The notes beneath the pieces were generated by a model. It ran no database searches. It was not told the DNA's origin and saw only the letters and a list, made by a program, of their open reading frames with translations. From positions 1-10,696 of the forward strand of contig JAISEX010000254.1 in NCBI GenBank assembly GCA_031263875.1: DNA of 10,696 nt. Reading direction: 5' to 3'. Positions within the stretch are counted from its first letter, which is position 1, and each line of letters opens with the position of its first letter. This document shows positions 1 through 8,431 of the stretch, in pieces. The position numbers and the translations under genes were made by a program. Origin of the DNA: Eubacteriales Family XIII. Incertae Sedis bacterium. GTDB lineage: Bacteria > Bacillota > Clostridia > Peptostreptococcales > Anaerovoracaceae.

Positions 1-284
1 ACCGCATCATGCGTAGACCGGTTGGTTTACGTTATCGGGGGATTGTGGTGATGCCCCCCCCCCCCTGTATATGGTAGGTATATTGGTTCAGTGTTATGGT
101 TTAATGCATTCTGATCTGATTGCCCCTTTTTATACGGATTTTGCGGACTTCGCGTAGGTATCGCCAGCGCTTCCCGCGTCTGTATCTTTTAATATTATAT
201 TATACTATACTATATTTGTCCACTTATGTGGAGAGAAATATAAAAAAATATTTTTTGGTTTTGTTTTTTGTGGAGCGGGGAAAA
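1..284. other. Gene-free left edge, AT-rich from about 186
   Basis: No convincing gene is seen here on either strand; the short open frames lack family resemblance and a ribosome binding site. Positions 186-275 are markedly AT-rich, with reiterated TATAC/TATAT steps and a small perfect hairpin (TCCAC, loop TTAT, GTGGA), and then give way abruptly to G-rich repeats from about 277. A gene ending just outside the left edge cannot be excluded. Confidence 0.5.
54..65. repeat. Homopolymeric tract of 12 C
   Basis: A run of 12 consecutive C residues lies in non-coding sequence. Runs of this length are prone to slippage and in some bacteria drive phase variation, but no gene or promoter is visible beside this one, so only the tract itself is claimed. 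Confidence 0.9.
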
Positions 285-533
285 GGGGGACGGCACGGGG
301 AGGATGGGAGGGTTGGGTTGTTTCTCGCGTATTTTTGGGGCTATGTGAGGAACGGGGACGCCGAAGGAAGGACGGGGGTGTTGTGGACTTTGCCCGCATA
401 AGGGAGCCGGGGGACGGCACGGGGGAAGGATGCGCCTGTCGGGTTGTTTCTCGTTCTTTTTGTTGCGTTTGTGAGAAACGGGGACGCCGCAGTAGGACGG
501 GCGGGTCGGGTGCGTTTCTCGCATAAAGGAGCC
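285..533 (+). repeat. Two tandem copies of a degenerate ~125-bp G-rich repeat
   Basis: Unit 1 is 285-408 and unit 2 is 409-533. Both open with GGGGGACGGCACGGGG, contain GTTTCTCG near the middle, then GTGAGRAACGGGGACGCCG, and end with CGCATAARGGAGCC. The unit lengths (124 and 125 bp) are not multiples of three and the shared blocks fall in different reading frames, so the similarity is at DNA level rather than protein level. Related single copies lie on the opposite strand at about 6457-6574 and 9026-9153. Confidence 0.8.
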
Positions 534-552
534 GGAGCGCAGCGACGGTGAC

Positions 553-638
553 CGCGCACGGTAGAGCGCCACGGGCTGAAGCCCTGCGCTCCTCGTTGTG
601 CGAGGTACAACGGAGCTGAAGCTCCTGTACCTCTGCCA
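553..638 (+). repeat. 86-bp double-hairpin repeat, copy 1
   Basis: This is an ungapped inverted match to 6371-6456, with 84 of 86 positions identical. It folds into two successive hairpins, each capped by a TGAA loop. Hairpin 1 (564-591) pairs GAGCGC with GCGCTC and GGGC with GCCC, with small bulges. Hairpin 2 (602-633) pairs GAGGTACA with TGTACCTC and GGAGC with GCTCC. The architecture resembles REP/BIME-type palindromic units. It directly follows the ~125-bp repeats, and the same order is kept at the second locus. Confidence 0.9.
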
Positions 639-652
639 AGGGACAGCAGCGA

Positions 653-682
653 TATCCTTTTTTGCCACCGGCAAAAAAGATA
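653..682. repeat. Long hairpin with T6/A6 arms
   Basis: TTTTTTGCC (658-666) and GGCAAAAAA (670-678) form a 9-bp perfect stem with a 3-nt loop. The stem extends outward as TATC/GATA with one bulged C. The T run precedes the GC core and the A run follows it, on both strands, which is the reverse of an intrinsic terminator. It is probably another repeat-associated palindrome. Confidence 0.7.
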
Positions 683-777
683 CACGCGAATGGCCGGGTG
701 GGGCTGGCTTTTCATAATTCTCGGCTTATGTTAAATTATATTATTTTCCATAACGCAAGGCTCGCCGAAGTCATTTA

Positions 778-840
778 GGACAGCCCCATGCGCCCGAATA
801 GTAAGACTGGATTGCTTCGCTGCGCTCGCAATGACATAAC
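778..840. repeat. REP-like short repeats
   Basis: GGACAGCCCCATGCGCCC at 778-795 recurs as an exact reverse complement at 8566-8583 and as a 14-nt partial copy at 6281-6294. At about 812-836 lies GGATTGCTTCGCTGCGCTCGC followed by AATGACA, which resembles the extragenic GTCATTGCGAG...GCAATCC palindromes common in many bacterial genomes. No gene is seen between 639 and 930, and no clear terminator for the activase gene either. Confidence 0.65.
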
Positions 841-930
841 GTTGCTCAGATTCACCAATCCGAGAAATTCCGGGTCAAGGCCGAAATGACGGACGTGACA
901 GGTGGATTGCGGGTCGCGCCCTGCCCGCCC

Positions 931-3900
931 TCACCCCAAATTCTTATGCGCGGTGGCCATCATGAGTTTGATGCGGTTCAGTTGGTTGACGTTGCTTGCG
1001 CCGGGGTCGTAGTCGATCATGGCGACGTTCGCGAGCGGGTTGTATTTGCGCAGGGCTTTCTGCATGCCCTTGCCTGTCACGTGGTTCGGCAGGCAGGCGA
1101 ACGGCTGCAGACAGACGATATTGCCGACGCCGCTGTCGATGAGCTCGATCATTTCGCCCGTGAGCAGCCAGCCCTCGCCGCACTGGTTGCCGATTTCGAT
1201 GATCTGCTCGGCTTTCGCGGCGGTTTCCTCAATGCGCAGGGGCGCGTGGAAGCGTTTGCTCGCGCTGAGCGCGCGTTTCATCGGCCCGCGGAGCCATTCC
1301 ACGAGACCGATGGCGAATTTATTCACGACCATCGATTTCCAGGTGCCGGACATGTTCTTGTAATTATATTCCTTGTTATGCATGCCGTAGAGGAAAAAGT
1401 CCATCAGGTCGGGAACGACGGCCTCGCCGCCTTCGCTCTCGATAATGCCGACGATGTCGTTATTCGCGTTCGGGTGATATTTCACGAGGATCTCGCCGAC
1501 GACGCCCACCTTCGGTTTCTTCTCGCGCGTCAGCGGTAATTGATCGAAATCGCGCACGAGCTGGCGCACCCAGTCGCGGTATTTGCGGATCCCGATGTGC
1601 GGCATTTCGCGTTCGATGCGCACGGACCAGTAATGCGCGAGCCGGTCGGCGCTGCCGGGTTCCTTTTCATAGGGCCGCGTGGCGTAGAGTACGCGCATCA
1701 GCGCGTCGCCAAACAGGACGCCGATCAGCATCCGCTTGCCCATGCCGAGCGTAAATTTAAAGCCGGGATTCGGTTCCAGCCCGACCATATTCGCGGACAC
1801 GACGGGTATCTGCTCCATGCCGAGATCCTTCAGCGCCTTGCGCAAAAGCGCGACGTAGTTGCTCGCGCGGCACCCGCCGCCGGTCTGCGACATGATGACG
1901 GCGGTGCGGTCGAGGTCGCATTCGCCGGACTTCAGGTAACTTATCACCTGGCCAAGCGTGACGATGGTCGGATAACAGGCGTCGTTGTTGATGCAACGCA
2001 GTCCCTCGTCGACCGCGTGAACGTCCACCTCGGGCAGCAGTTTCGCATGGTAACCGGCGGAGTTTATCACGGGTTCGAGGAAGCGGAAATGGATGGGCGA
2101 CATCTCCGGAATAAGGATCGTGTAGCCCTCGCGCATGTCCTCCGTAAACACTTTGCGCTCGAATTTGTACGGGCGGTCGATGGCGCGGACGCCGTTTTTC
2201 TCGCGTTCTTCCATCGCGGCTTTCAGCGAGCGGATGCGTATCTTGACGGCGCCGAGGTTCGCGCCTTCGTCGATCTTCAGCACCGTGTAGAGCTTGCGCC
2301 GGCTGCGCAGAATTTCCTCGACCTGATCCGTCGTCACAGCGTCGAGCCCGCAGCCGAAAGAATTCAGTTGAACGATTTCGAGATTCTCGCGCATGCCCGC
2401 GAATTCCGCGGCGCGATAGAGGCGGCTGTGGTAGACCCATTGGTCGAGCACGCGCAGCGGTCGTGGCGCGTCCGCCATATAAGCGACGGCGTCCTCCGTC
2501 AGCACCGCGAGGCCGAACGACGTGATCAGCGTGTCGATGCCGTGGTTTATTTCCGGGTCGAGATGATACGGGCGTCCGGCGAGTATCACGCCCTTGCCGC
2601 CCGTTTTGTCGAGAATGCGCAGCGCTTCCTTGCCGTAACGCTTCACATCGTCGTGGAATTTCTTGTCCTCGTGACGCGCGGCCGTTACCGCCTTTGCGAT
2701 TTCCGCGGCGCCTATTTTCAGCTCGCGAAAGATGGCCGCAAGCCGCCGTGCAAGCCGGTCGTCATTATCGTAAGGCACGAAGGGGTGCATAAAAACGATG
2801 TCGTTTTCCTCGAGATAATCGTCCATATTATTCGCGATGACCTCGGGATAGGTCGCGACGATCGGGCAGTTGTAATGATTGTCCGCCGCTTCGTTTTCCG
2901 CGCGTTCGTAATTGATGCTCGGGTAGAAGATGCGGCGCGCGCCCTGCTCGGCGAGCCACTTGATATGGCCGTGAACGAGCTTCGCGGGGTAGCAGGCTGT
3001 GTCGGACGAGATGCTGTCCATGCCCTTTTCGTAAAGCGTTTTACTTGACGGCGGCGAGAGCAGCACACGGAAACCGAGCTCCGTAAAGAAGCGGAACCAG
3101 AACGGATAATTCTCGTACATATTCAGCACGCGCGGTATGCCGATCGTTCCCCGGCGCGCGTCATCCTCGGACAGCGGCTCGTAATTGAACAGACGCTTCC
3201 GTTTCCATTCCATCAGGTTCGGGACGTCGCTCGCCGCGGCGGAACCGCCCGCGCCCTTTTCGCACCGGTTGCCCGTGATATATTTCTCTCCGCTGCCAAA
3301 GCGGTTGACGGTCAGGAGGCAGTTGTTCTCGCAGAGCCCGCACCGCGTGTGGCTGCTTTCCGCGCTGAACCTGTCAAGGTCTTCGCTTGACACGATGCCC
3401 GACTCGGCATCCGGAATGTGGTTTTCGAGGGCGATAAGCGCCGCGCCGAACGCGCCCATATTACCCGCGATATCCGGGCGGACGACGTCACGCTCCATCA
3501 CGCGTTCGATGCTGCGCAGCACGGAATCATTCAGGAACGTGCCGCCCTGCACGACGACCTTCTCGCCGGCTTCGTCGGTGTTGCGCAGTTTTATTACCTT
3601 ATATAAGGCGTTCTTGATAACGGACTGCGACAGGCCGGCTGATATGTCGCCGATGGTCGCGCCCTCCTTCTGCGCCTGCTTGACCTTGGAGTTCATAAAG
3701 ACCGTACAGCGCGTGCCGAGGTCGACGGGCGCCTCCGCGAACAGCGCCTCGCGCGCGAAATCCTCGACCGCGAGATTCACGGATTTGGAATACGTTTCGA
3801 TAAATGAACCGCATCCCGAGGAACACGCCTCGTTCAGCATGATGCTGTAGATCGCCCCGTCGCGTATCTTCATGCATTTCATATCCTGGCCGCCGATGTC

Positions 3901-5187
3901 GAGAATAAAATCGACGCCGGGCAGAAACTGTTCCGCGGCCTTGTAATGGGCGATCGTCTCTATCTCGCCGAGATCGACGTGAAAGCCCGCTTTTATCAGC
4001 CCTTCGCCGTAGCCCGTCACGACGGAGTTCGCGATATAGGCGTGTTCGGGAATTTTCGCGTATAATTCGCGCAGCAGCGCGCGCGTGGTTTCGAGCGGAT
4101 TGCCCGCGTTGCTTTTATAGAACGAATAGACGAGGTTTCTGTCCTTGTCGATGGCGACCGCCTTCGTCGTGGTGCTGCCCGCGTCGATGCCGAGAAAGAG
4201 CGGCCCTTTCGCGCGCGCGATATCCTTGCGCGGAACGGAATTTTTCTCATGCCGCGCCCGGAACGCGGCGTACTCCGCCGTGTCCGCAAACAGCGGCGCG
4301 ATATGCTTCGTTTCACCCAACTGGCTTTCATCGGCGTTTTCGATTCGCGCCAGCAGTTCGTCGGTCGTGATAGGCGCCGCGCTTCCCGCCATCATCGCGG
4401 CCCCGACCGCGACGAAGTATTCGGGCGAAGCCGGGAATACCACGTCCTCCGGCGCCAAACCGAGCGTTTCGATAAACCGCCCGCGCAGTTCGGACAGAAA
4501 CGCCAGCGGCCCGCCGAGAAACGCGATCTTTCCGCGAATGACCCGCCCGCAGGCAAGCCCGCTGATCGTCTGGTTCACGACCGCCTGAAAGATCGACGCC
4601 GCGAGATCCGGCACCTTTGCGCCCTCGTTTATCAGCGGCTGGATATCCGTCTTCGCGAACACGCCGCACCGCGCGGCAATCGGGTAGATGACGCTCATCT
4701 CCTTCGCCGCTTCGTTCAGGCCCGCCGCGTCCGTGTTCAGCAGTATCGCCATCTGGTCGATAAACGCGCCCGTCCCTCCCGCGCACGTGCCGTTCATGCG
4801 CTGCTCGATGGACTTCCCGTAAAACGTGATCTTCGCGTCCTCGCCGCCCAGCTCTATCGCGACGTCCGTTTCCGGTATCAGCGTTTCGACCGCCTTGCTG
4901 CACGAAATGACCTCCTGCTCGAACCGGATGTCGAGCAGGCCGGAAATCGACAGCCCGCCCGACCCCGTGATAACCGCGCGCACCGGCCGCTCCGGATATT
5001 CCGCGGCAAGTTCCGCGATAAGCTCCGCCGCCTTCTCGAACACGTTCGACATATGGCGGTCGTACCGCGAGAAAATCATCTCGTCGTTTTCATTCAGCAG
5101 CGCTATCTTGACCGTTGTGGAACCGACGTCTATGCCGAGCCGCAACCCGCTCTCATTATGTAATTGGATATTTTTACCATTATCCAT
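931..5187 (-). CDS. Acyl-CoA dehydratase activase-type Fe-S ATPase (two BcrAD/BadFG ATPase domains plus HgdB-like C-terminal part)
   Basis: At 1,418 residues this is the usual size for fused proteins of the COG1924-COG1924-COG3580-COG3581 type. ATPase domain 1 (about 16-270) has [14 protein letters not shown] and [11 protein letters not shown] with Cys135, and RCGVF with Cys174. Domain 2 (about 330-590) has [28 protein letters not shown] with Cys454, and RCTVF with Cys494. In the homodimeric activator HgdC, two cysteines per subunit hold one [4Fe-4S] cluster; here one chain carries both halves. A CxxCxxxC motif (616, 619, 623) with Cys642 follows, then a DUF2229-like region and an HgdB-like end with cysteines in FGCG, DACYP, GGGCR and FACLP. 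Such proteins are thought to use ATP to drive low-potential electron transfer, but the substrate of this form is unknown. No dehydratase subunits lie nearby. The ATG at 5187 has only a weak purine-rich site upstream; the next Met is inside the first domain, so this start is preferred. Confidence 0.93.
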   Translation of the reverse strand: MDNGKNIQLHNESGLRLGIDVGSTTVKIALLNENDEMIFSRYDRHMSNVFEKAAELIAELAAEYPERPVRAVITGSGGLSISGLLDIRFEQEVISCSKAVETLIPETDVAIELGGEDAKITFYGKSIEQRMNGTCAGGTGAFIDQMAILLNTDAAGLNEAAKEMSVIYPIAARCGVFAKTDIQPLINEGAKVPDLAASIFQAVVNQTISGLACGRVIRGKIAFLGGPLAFLSELRGRFIETLGLAPEDVVFPASPEYFVAVGAAMMAGSAAPITTDELLARIENADESQLGETKHIAPLFADTAEYAAFRARHEKNSVPRKDIARAKGPLFLGIDAGSTTTKAVAIDKDRNLVYSFYKSNAGNPLETTRALLRELYAKIPEHAYIANSVVTGYGEGLIKAGFHVDLGEIETIAHYKAAEQFLPGVDFILDIGGQDMKCMKIRDGAIYSIMLNEACSSGCGSFIETYSKSVNLAVEDFAREALFAEAPVDLGTRCTVFMNSKVKQAQKEGATIGDISAGLSQSVIKNALYKVIKLRNTDEAGEKVVVQGGTFLNDSVLRSIERVMERDVVRPDIAGNMGAFGAALIALENHIPDAESGIVSSEDLDRFSAESSHTRCGLCENNCLLTVNRFGSGEKYITGNRCEKGAGGSAAASDVPNLMEWKRKRLFNYEPLSEDDARRGTIGIPRVLNMYENYPFWFRFFTELGFRVLLSPPSSKTLYEKGMDSISSDTACYPAKLVHGHIKWLAEQGARRIFYPSINYERAENEAADNHYNCPIVATYPEVIANNMDDYLEENDIVFMHPFVPYDNDDRLARRLAAIFRELKIGAAEIAKAVTAARHEDKKFHDDVKRYGKEALRILDKTGGKGVILAGRPYHLDPEINHGIDTLITSFGLAVLTEDAVAYMADAPRPLRVLDQWVYHSRLYRAAEFAGMRENLEIVQLNSFGCGLDAVTTDQVEEILRSRRKLYTVLKIDEGANLGAVKIRIRSLKAAMEEREKNGVRAIDRPYKFERKVFTEDMREGYTILIPEMSPIHFRFLEPVINSAGYHAKLLPEVDVHAVDEGLRCINNDACYPTIVTLGQVISYLKSGECDLDRTAVIMSQTGGGCRASNYVALLRKALKDLGMEQIPVVSANMVGLEPNPGFKFTLGMGKRMLIGVLFGDALMRVLYATRPYEKEPGSADRLAHYWSVRIEREMPHIGIRKYRDWVRQLVRDFDQLPLTREKKPKVGVVGEILVKYHPNANNDIVGIIESEGGEAVVPDLMDFFLYGMHNKEYNYKNMSGTWKSMVVNKFAIGLVEWLRGPMKRALSASKRFHAPLRIEETAAKAEQIIEIGNQCGEGWLLTGEMIELIDSGVGNIVCLQPFACLPNHVTGKGMQKALRKYNPLANVAMIDYDPGASNVNQLNRIKLMMATAHKNLG

Positions 5188-5494
5188 ACGTTCAAATCTC
5201 TGTTATCTCTCTTGTTCCTATTTTCAAATCTCTACTATCCCGATGTTCAAACCCTGGCTGCCGCTCTCCCGGAAACTTTCGGTTCGCGAGGACATGGGAT
5301 TATTTTCCATTCATCAAAACTCAATTAAACATTCCATGGAACTTTCGGTTTATGGGAGCATTCCATTATTTTCCATACACCAAAACCCCGTTAAACCTTC
5401 TCCCGAAACCCAATCAGCCCATTATCCGAAATCCGATTAAACCATTCCGCAAAATCCGATTACACCGCAGCCAGCCCGCAGCCATTCTCCCCCG
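5188..5494. repeat. Spacer with a degenerate 66-bp tandem repeat
   Basis: Copies at 5274-5330 and 5340-5396 align without gaps at an offset of 66 bp and share AACTTTCGGTT, TTATTTTCCAT, CAAAAC and TTAAAC. A further decayed series (ATCCGATTAAACC, ATCCGATTACACC) lies at about 5428-5466, and TTCAAA(T)C boxes recur at 5191, 5223 and 5246. Although 66 is a multiple of three, the plus-strand frames open here have no start with a binding site and no family resemblance, so coding is unlikely. The spacer must hold whatever leader the activase gene uses; no confident promoter was found. Confidence 0.7.
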
Positions 5495-6253
5495 CTAATG
5501 CGCGTCCAATTCCAAGCGCACGGGGCAGTGATCGCTCCCGTGGACGTCTTTTAATAGTACCACATCGCGGACCTTATTCATAAGCCGGTTGGAAATCACG
5601 AAGTAATCGATGCGCCACCCCGCGTTGTTCTCGCGCGCGTTGAAGCGGTACGACCACCACGTGTACGCGCCCGCGAGGTCGGGATAGAGCGCCCGGAAAC
5701 TGTCTGTAAACCCCGCCGCGAGCAACTCACCGAACTTGCCGCGCTCCTCGTCCGAAAACCCCGCGTTACCGCGGTTCGGCTTCGGATTTTTTAGATCGAT
5801 CTCCTCATGCGCCACATTCAAATCGCCGCAGAGGATCACCGGCTTCTTCTCGTCGAGCTCCTGCAGATACGCCCGGCGCGCGTCCTCCCACGACAGGCGG
5901 TAATCGATGCGCGCAAGACCGTCCTGCGCGTTCGGCGTATATTCGTTCACGAGATAAAAATCGTTGTACTCAGCGGTAATCGAGCGGCCCTCGTCGTCGT
6001 GCCCCTCCGCGCCGATATCATAGCTGACGGAAAGCGGTTCCGGCTTTGAAAACACCGCCGTGCCCGAATAACCCTTGCGCACCGCGCTGTTCCAAAACTC
6101 CCGGTAATCCGGCAGATCGACCTCCGCCTGCCCCGGCTGCATCTTCGTTTCCTGCAAGCAATAGCAGTCCGCGCCCTCCGCCGCGCAAAAATCCAAAAAT
6201 CCCTTTTTCAAAACGGCCCGCAGCCCGTTCACGTTCCATGTGATAATTCTCAC
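5495..6253 (-). CDS. xth: Exodeoxyribonuclease III (AP endonuclease, EEP superfamily)
   Basis: This is a DNA repair enzyme: it cuts at abasic sites and removes 3' blocking groups and nucleotides. The 252-residue length fits the family. All its signature blocks are present in order: WNVNGLRA (6-13, Asn7), LQETK with metal-binding Glu35, EYTPNAQ (104-110, Tyr105), GDLNVA with Asp144 and Asn146, TWWSYR (198-203), WRIDYF with Asp216, and GSDHCPV (239-245) with the catalytic Asp241-His242 pair. Nothing essential is missing, so it should be active. The start is a GTG at 6253, fixed by a GGGAGG box 7 nt upstream and by the fit to the family N-terminus (MRIITWNVNG). It lies alone between two repeat-filled spacers; the activase gene follows 307 nt downstream. 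Specificity within the family (ExoIII or ExoA type) is not settled by sequence alone. Confidence 0.96.
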   Translation of the reverse strand: MRIITWNVNGLRAVLKKGFLDFCAAEGADCYCLQETKMQPGQAEVDLPDYREFWNSAVRKGYSGTAVFSKPEPLSVSYDIGAEGHDDEGRSITAEYNDFYLVNEYTPNAQDGLARIDYRLSWEDARRAYLQELDEKKPVILCGDLNVAHEEIDLKNPKPNRGNAGFSDEERGKFGELLAAGFTDSFRALYPDLAGAYTWWSYRFNARENNAGWRIDYFVISNRLMNKVRDVVLLKDVHGSDHCPVRLELDAH

Positions 6254-6260
6254 TCTTTTA

Positions 6261-6266
6261 CCTCCC
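6261..6266 (-). promoter_or_regulatory. Ribosome binding site of xth
   Basis: On the minus strand GGGAGG lies 7 nt before the GTG at 6253. It decides the non-ATG start: the nearby upstream ATG runs into a TAA after four codons. Confidence 0.85.
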
Positions 6267-6280
6267 TGTCATTTTAGTAT

Positions 6281-6335
6281 GGGCGCATGGGGCTTCGCCC
6301 CACCGGGCTATCCGGGGCTCCGCTTTCACTCCGGC
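6281..6335. repeat. GGGCGCATGGGGC / CCACCGGGCT repeat with hairpin
   Basis: 6281-6294 repeats part of the 18-nt element found at 778-795 and 8566-8583. 6297-6335 matches 8662-8701 on the same strand, sharing GCCCCACCGGGCT, GGGGCT and CTCCGGCCG. GGGGC-TTC-GCCCC at 6289-6301 is a strong small hairpin. No T run follows it on either strand, so it is not called a terminator. Confidence 0.7.
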
Positions 6336-6370
6336 CGCTTCGCGGCTGCTACCGCACCCCTTCTATCCCG

Positions 6371-6456
6371 TGGCAGAGGTACAGGAGCTTCAGCTCCGTC
6401 GTACCTCGCACATCGAGGAGCGCAGGGCTTCAGCCCGTGGCGCTCTACCGTGCGCG
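6371..6456 (-). repeat. 86-bp double-hairpin repeat, copy 2 (inverted)
   Basis: The reverse complement matches 553-638 with only two differences. One is in the linker between the hairpins. The other turns an A-T pair of hairpin 2 into a G-T (G-U in RNA) pair, so the fold is kept. Upstream on the minus strand lies a ~125-bp repeat unit, as at the first locus. Downstream is a CGGGATAGAAGGGG tail. Confidence 0.9.
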
Positions 6457-6574
6457 ATAAAAGCGAGAAAGCACGCATCACGCCCATCCTTCCTCCGGCG
6501 TATCAGTTATCGCACAAACGGCAAAACACGCGAGAGTGCGAGTATGGCGTGAGCTTTCTCACCGTGCCGTCCCC
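6457..6574 (-). repeat. Degenerate ~125-bp repeat, third copy
   Basis: Read on the minus strand it begins GGGGACGGCACGG, contains TCTCGCGTGTTTTG, CGTTTGTG and ACGCCGGAGGAAGGATGGGCG, and ends TTTCTCGC before the double hairpin. This order matches unit 2 of 285-533. The stretch 6575-6603, up to the end of the MATE gene, shows nothing else, and no clear terminator for that gene is seen. Confidence 0.65.
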
Positions 6575-6603
6575 ATCCATTACGCCAAAGTATGAGGCAC
6601 ATT

Positions 6604-7998
6604 TCATCCTCGTACCTCCCCCGATTGGGCCTTTTCGCCCAAATGCTTTATTTCGATTCTGTATATCCGCCGGTAGAAGCCCGCCACGACAAACGCCGCG
6701 ACCGCCTCCGCGATAACGACGGCCCACCAGACGCCCGAAACGCCAAACAGCCGGATAAACAGCCACGCCATCGGGATCGTCATAACGAGCTGCCGCACGA
6801 AAGAAACCACCAAACTCATAAACCCGTGCGCCAACCCCTGGAACAAACACGACGTCGCCACCGCATACGCCGCCGGCAGGAACGCGAGACTCACGATCCT
6901 CAGCGCCGGTATGCCGATCGCGTACATCTCCGGGCTTGGCGAGAACAGGCTCATCAGTTGCGCCGGAAATAGCAAGAACACCGCCATCATCACCGCCATC
7001 ACCGAAACCGCCACCACGACGGACATCTTGTACGCCCGCAGCAGCCGCGCCTTGTTACGCGCTCCGAAATTATAGCCGTGTATCGGCATCGCCCCCTGGC
7101 TCAGCCCGAAAATCGGCATAAACGCGAATGAAATCAGCCGGTAATACGCGCCGAACACCGCCACCGCCGTTTCGCTGTACGCGATGAGGATCGCGTTGAG
7201 CCCCATCGTCATTACCGACACCATGGACATATTCACGATGGTCGGGAAGCCGACCGCGTAGATATCACGCAGGATCCGCGCGTTCGGCCGGAAGCCCCGC
7301 AGCGAAATAGTTACATAGTGCTTGAATTTAAAGAAGAAAAACAGCGCGAGGCACATAGCCGTAAACTGCGACGCGATGCACGCGATGGCCGCGCCCGTTA
7401 CGCCGAGCCGCGGCGCCCCGAACAATCCGAGGATCAGCAGCGGGGAAAGCAGGGAATTCAGCCCCGCCCCCACGATCGTGAATATCATCGGAAACAGCAT
7501 ATTGCCCGTCGCCTGCAGTATCTTTTCGACGGCGAGCACGACAAACGCAAACAGCGAGCCGATCGTCACGATCTTGCCGTACGTTACCGCGCTCGCGAGT
7601 ATCGCCGCATTTGACGTAAAGAGCCTGAAAAACGGCTCCGCGAGGAACAGCCCGAACACGGCGAATACCGCCCAATTCGCGAAGGCGATGATGAAGCCGT
7701 GCGTCGTCGCGCTGTTCGCCTCGTCATTCCGGCCCGCGCCGAGCCGCCGCGCGATCAGCGAGCTCGTCCCGATGCCGCTCCCCGTGCCGATATTGATCAG
7801 TATCATCTGCACCGGCAGCACCAGCGTGATCCCCGCAAACGCCTGCTCCGATATCTGTGCCACAAACACGCTCTCCACTATATTGTAGAGAGCGTTCGCT
7901 ATCATCGATATCATGGGCAGCGTCGACATGGTCAGCATCAGCTTGCCGATCGGCGTCACGCCCAGCTTGTTCTCGCGTAAAGTCTTGTCCTCGGGCAT
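6604..7998 (-). CDS. MATE-family multidrug/Na+(H+) antiporter
   Basis: The 464-residue, very hydrophobic protein fits a 12-helix MATE exporter of the cytoplasmic membrane, which expels organic cations or metabolites in exchange for Na+ or H+. The two halves of the MatE fold are visible. In the first, the LGVTPIGKLML lead-in is followed by YNIVESVFVAQI, a GTGSGIGTSSLIARRLGAGR loop (71-90), and the LQATGNMLFPMI segment (161-172) before VGAGLNSLLSPLLIL. The second half has GFPTIVNMSMVS (250-261) and QGAMPIHGYNFGARN (301-315). The substrate cannot be told. The ATG at 7998 is preferred over an adjacent in-frame TTG at 8001 because AGAGAGG stands 5 nt before the ATG but only 2 nt before the TTG. 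It begins 30 nt after the end of rnpB, with no obvious promoter of its own. Confidence 0.93.
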   Translation of the reverse strand: MPEDKTLRENKLGVTPIGKLMLTMSTLPMISMIANALYNIVESVFVAQISEQAFAGITLVLPVQMILINIGTGSGIGTSSLIARRLGAGRNDEANSATTHGFIIAFANWAVFAVFGLFLAEPFFRLFTSNAAILASAVTYGKIVTIGSLFAFVVLAVEKILQATGNMLFPMIFTIVGAGLNSLLSPLLILGLFGAPRLGVTGAAIACIASQFTAMCLALFFFFKFKHYVTISLRGFRPNARILRDIYAVGFPTIVNMSMVSVMTMGLNAILIAYSETAVAVFGAYYRLISFAFMPIFGLSQGAMPIHGYNFGARNKARLLRAYKMSVVVAVSVMAVMMAVFLLFPAQLMSLFSPSPEMYAIGIPALRIVSLAFLPAAYAVATSCLFQGLAHGFMSLVVSFVRQLVMTIPMAWLFIRLFGVSGVWWAVVIAEAVAAFVVAGFYRRIYRIEIKHLGEKAQSGEVRG

Positions 7999-8028
7999 CA
8001 ATACCTCTCTGATTAATGTAACAAAATT

Positions 8029-8419
8029 ATGAGTAAGCCGTAAGCCGGATTCTGTCGTGGACGATCATCTATCTGGGACAGACGTTGCCGCCTGCCTCCG
8101 GAACTGCTGCCGCGAAGCAACCGTTCTCCTGCTGGCCACCATACCGGGCGGAAGCGGGCCGCCTCCCCCGCGTTCGCGGGTATGCCCTTCGCCATTGCTC
8201 CGAGTGGGGTTTACACGGCAGACGCGTCTCCGCGCCTCCGGTGAGCTCTTAACTCGCCATTTCACCATTGCCTGTGCCGCTAGGCGGCCATCGGCTGTAT
8301 GTTTCTGTTGCACTTTCCCTACAGTCACCCGCGCCGGACGTTATCCGGCACCCTTGCCCTGCGGAGTCCGGACTTTCCTCACGGGGCTAACGCCCCGCGC
8401 GACCGCCTGGCTTACTCAT
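8029..8419 (-). ncRNA. rnpB: RNase P RNA, class A
   Basis: This is the catalytic RNA that removes 5' leaders from pre-tRNAs. Read on the minus strand, the hallmark GAGGAAAGTCCGGACTCC is at 8380-8363 and the 3'-end ACAGAATCCGGCTTA at 8055-8041. The ends pair perfectly as an 11-bp P1 helix: ATGAGTAAGCC (8419-8409) with GGCTTACTCAT (8039-8029). A GGGGC-GTTA-GCCCC hairpin near the 5' end fits P3, and GAGTTAAGAGCTCACCGG and AAACCCCAC are further family landmarks. The length of about 390 nt and the layout suit a class A RNA. The mature 5' end could be a few nucleotides upstream of 8419. P1 is followed by ATAATTTTGTT, a weak U-rich stretch that might allow partial termination before the MATE gene. 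Confidence 0.97.
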
Positions 8420-8431
8420 ATTTCATCTTTA

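Noticed and set aside
653..682. Hairpin with T6 and A6 as a bidirectional terminator
   Set aside because: The T run is 5' of the GC core and the A run 3' of it on both strands, so no U tract follows the stem.
205..715. Overlapping minus-strand frames in the left repeat cluster
   Set aside because: They cover the tandem repeats and the double hairpin, give Pro/Arg-rich translations in several frames at once, and have no binding site.
1540..3048. Long plus-strand open frame (502 codons) opposite the activase gene, and a similar one at 4249-5163
   Set aside because: They are antisense to a clearly conserved protein. High GC suppresses stop codons in this frame, and the translations are low-quality, rich in His/Arg/Val, without family motifs or a ribosome binding site.
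5188..5405. CRISPR-like array or coding 22-residue repeat
   Set aside because: Only two degenerate copies, no constant repeat/variable spacer pattern, no cas genes, and no start site for the open frames.
6289..6301. GGGGC-TTC-GCCCC hairpin as a terminator
   Set aside because: No T run follows on either strand, and it lies upstream of xth, not after a gene; it belongs to a repeat.
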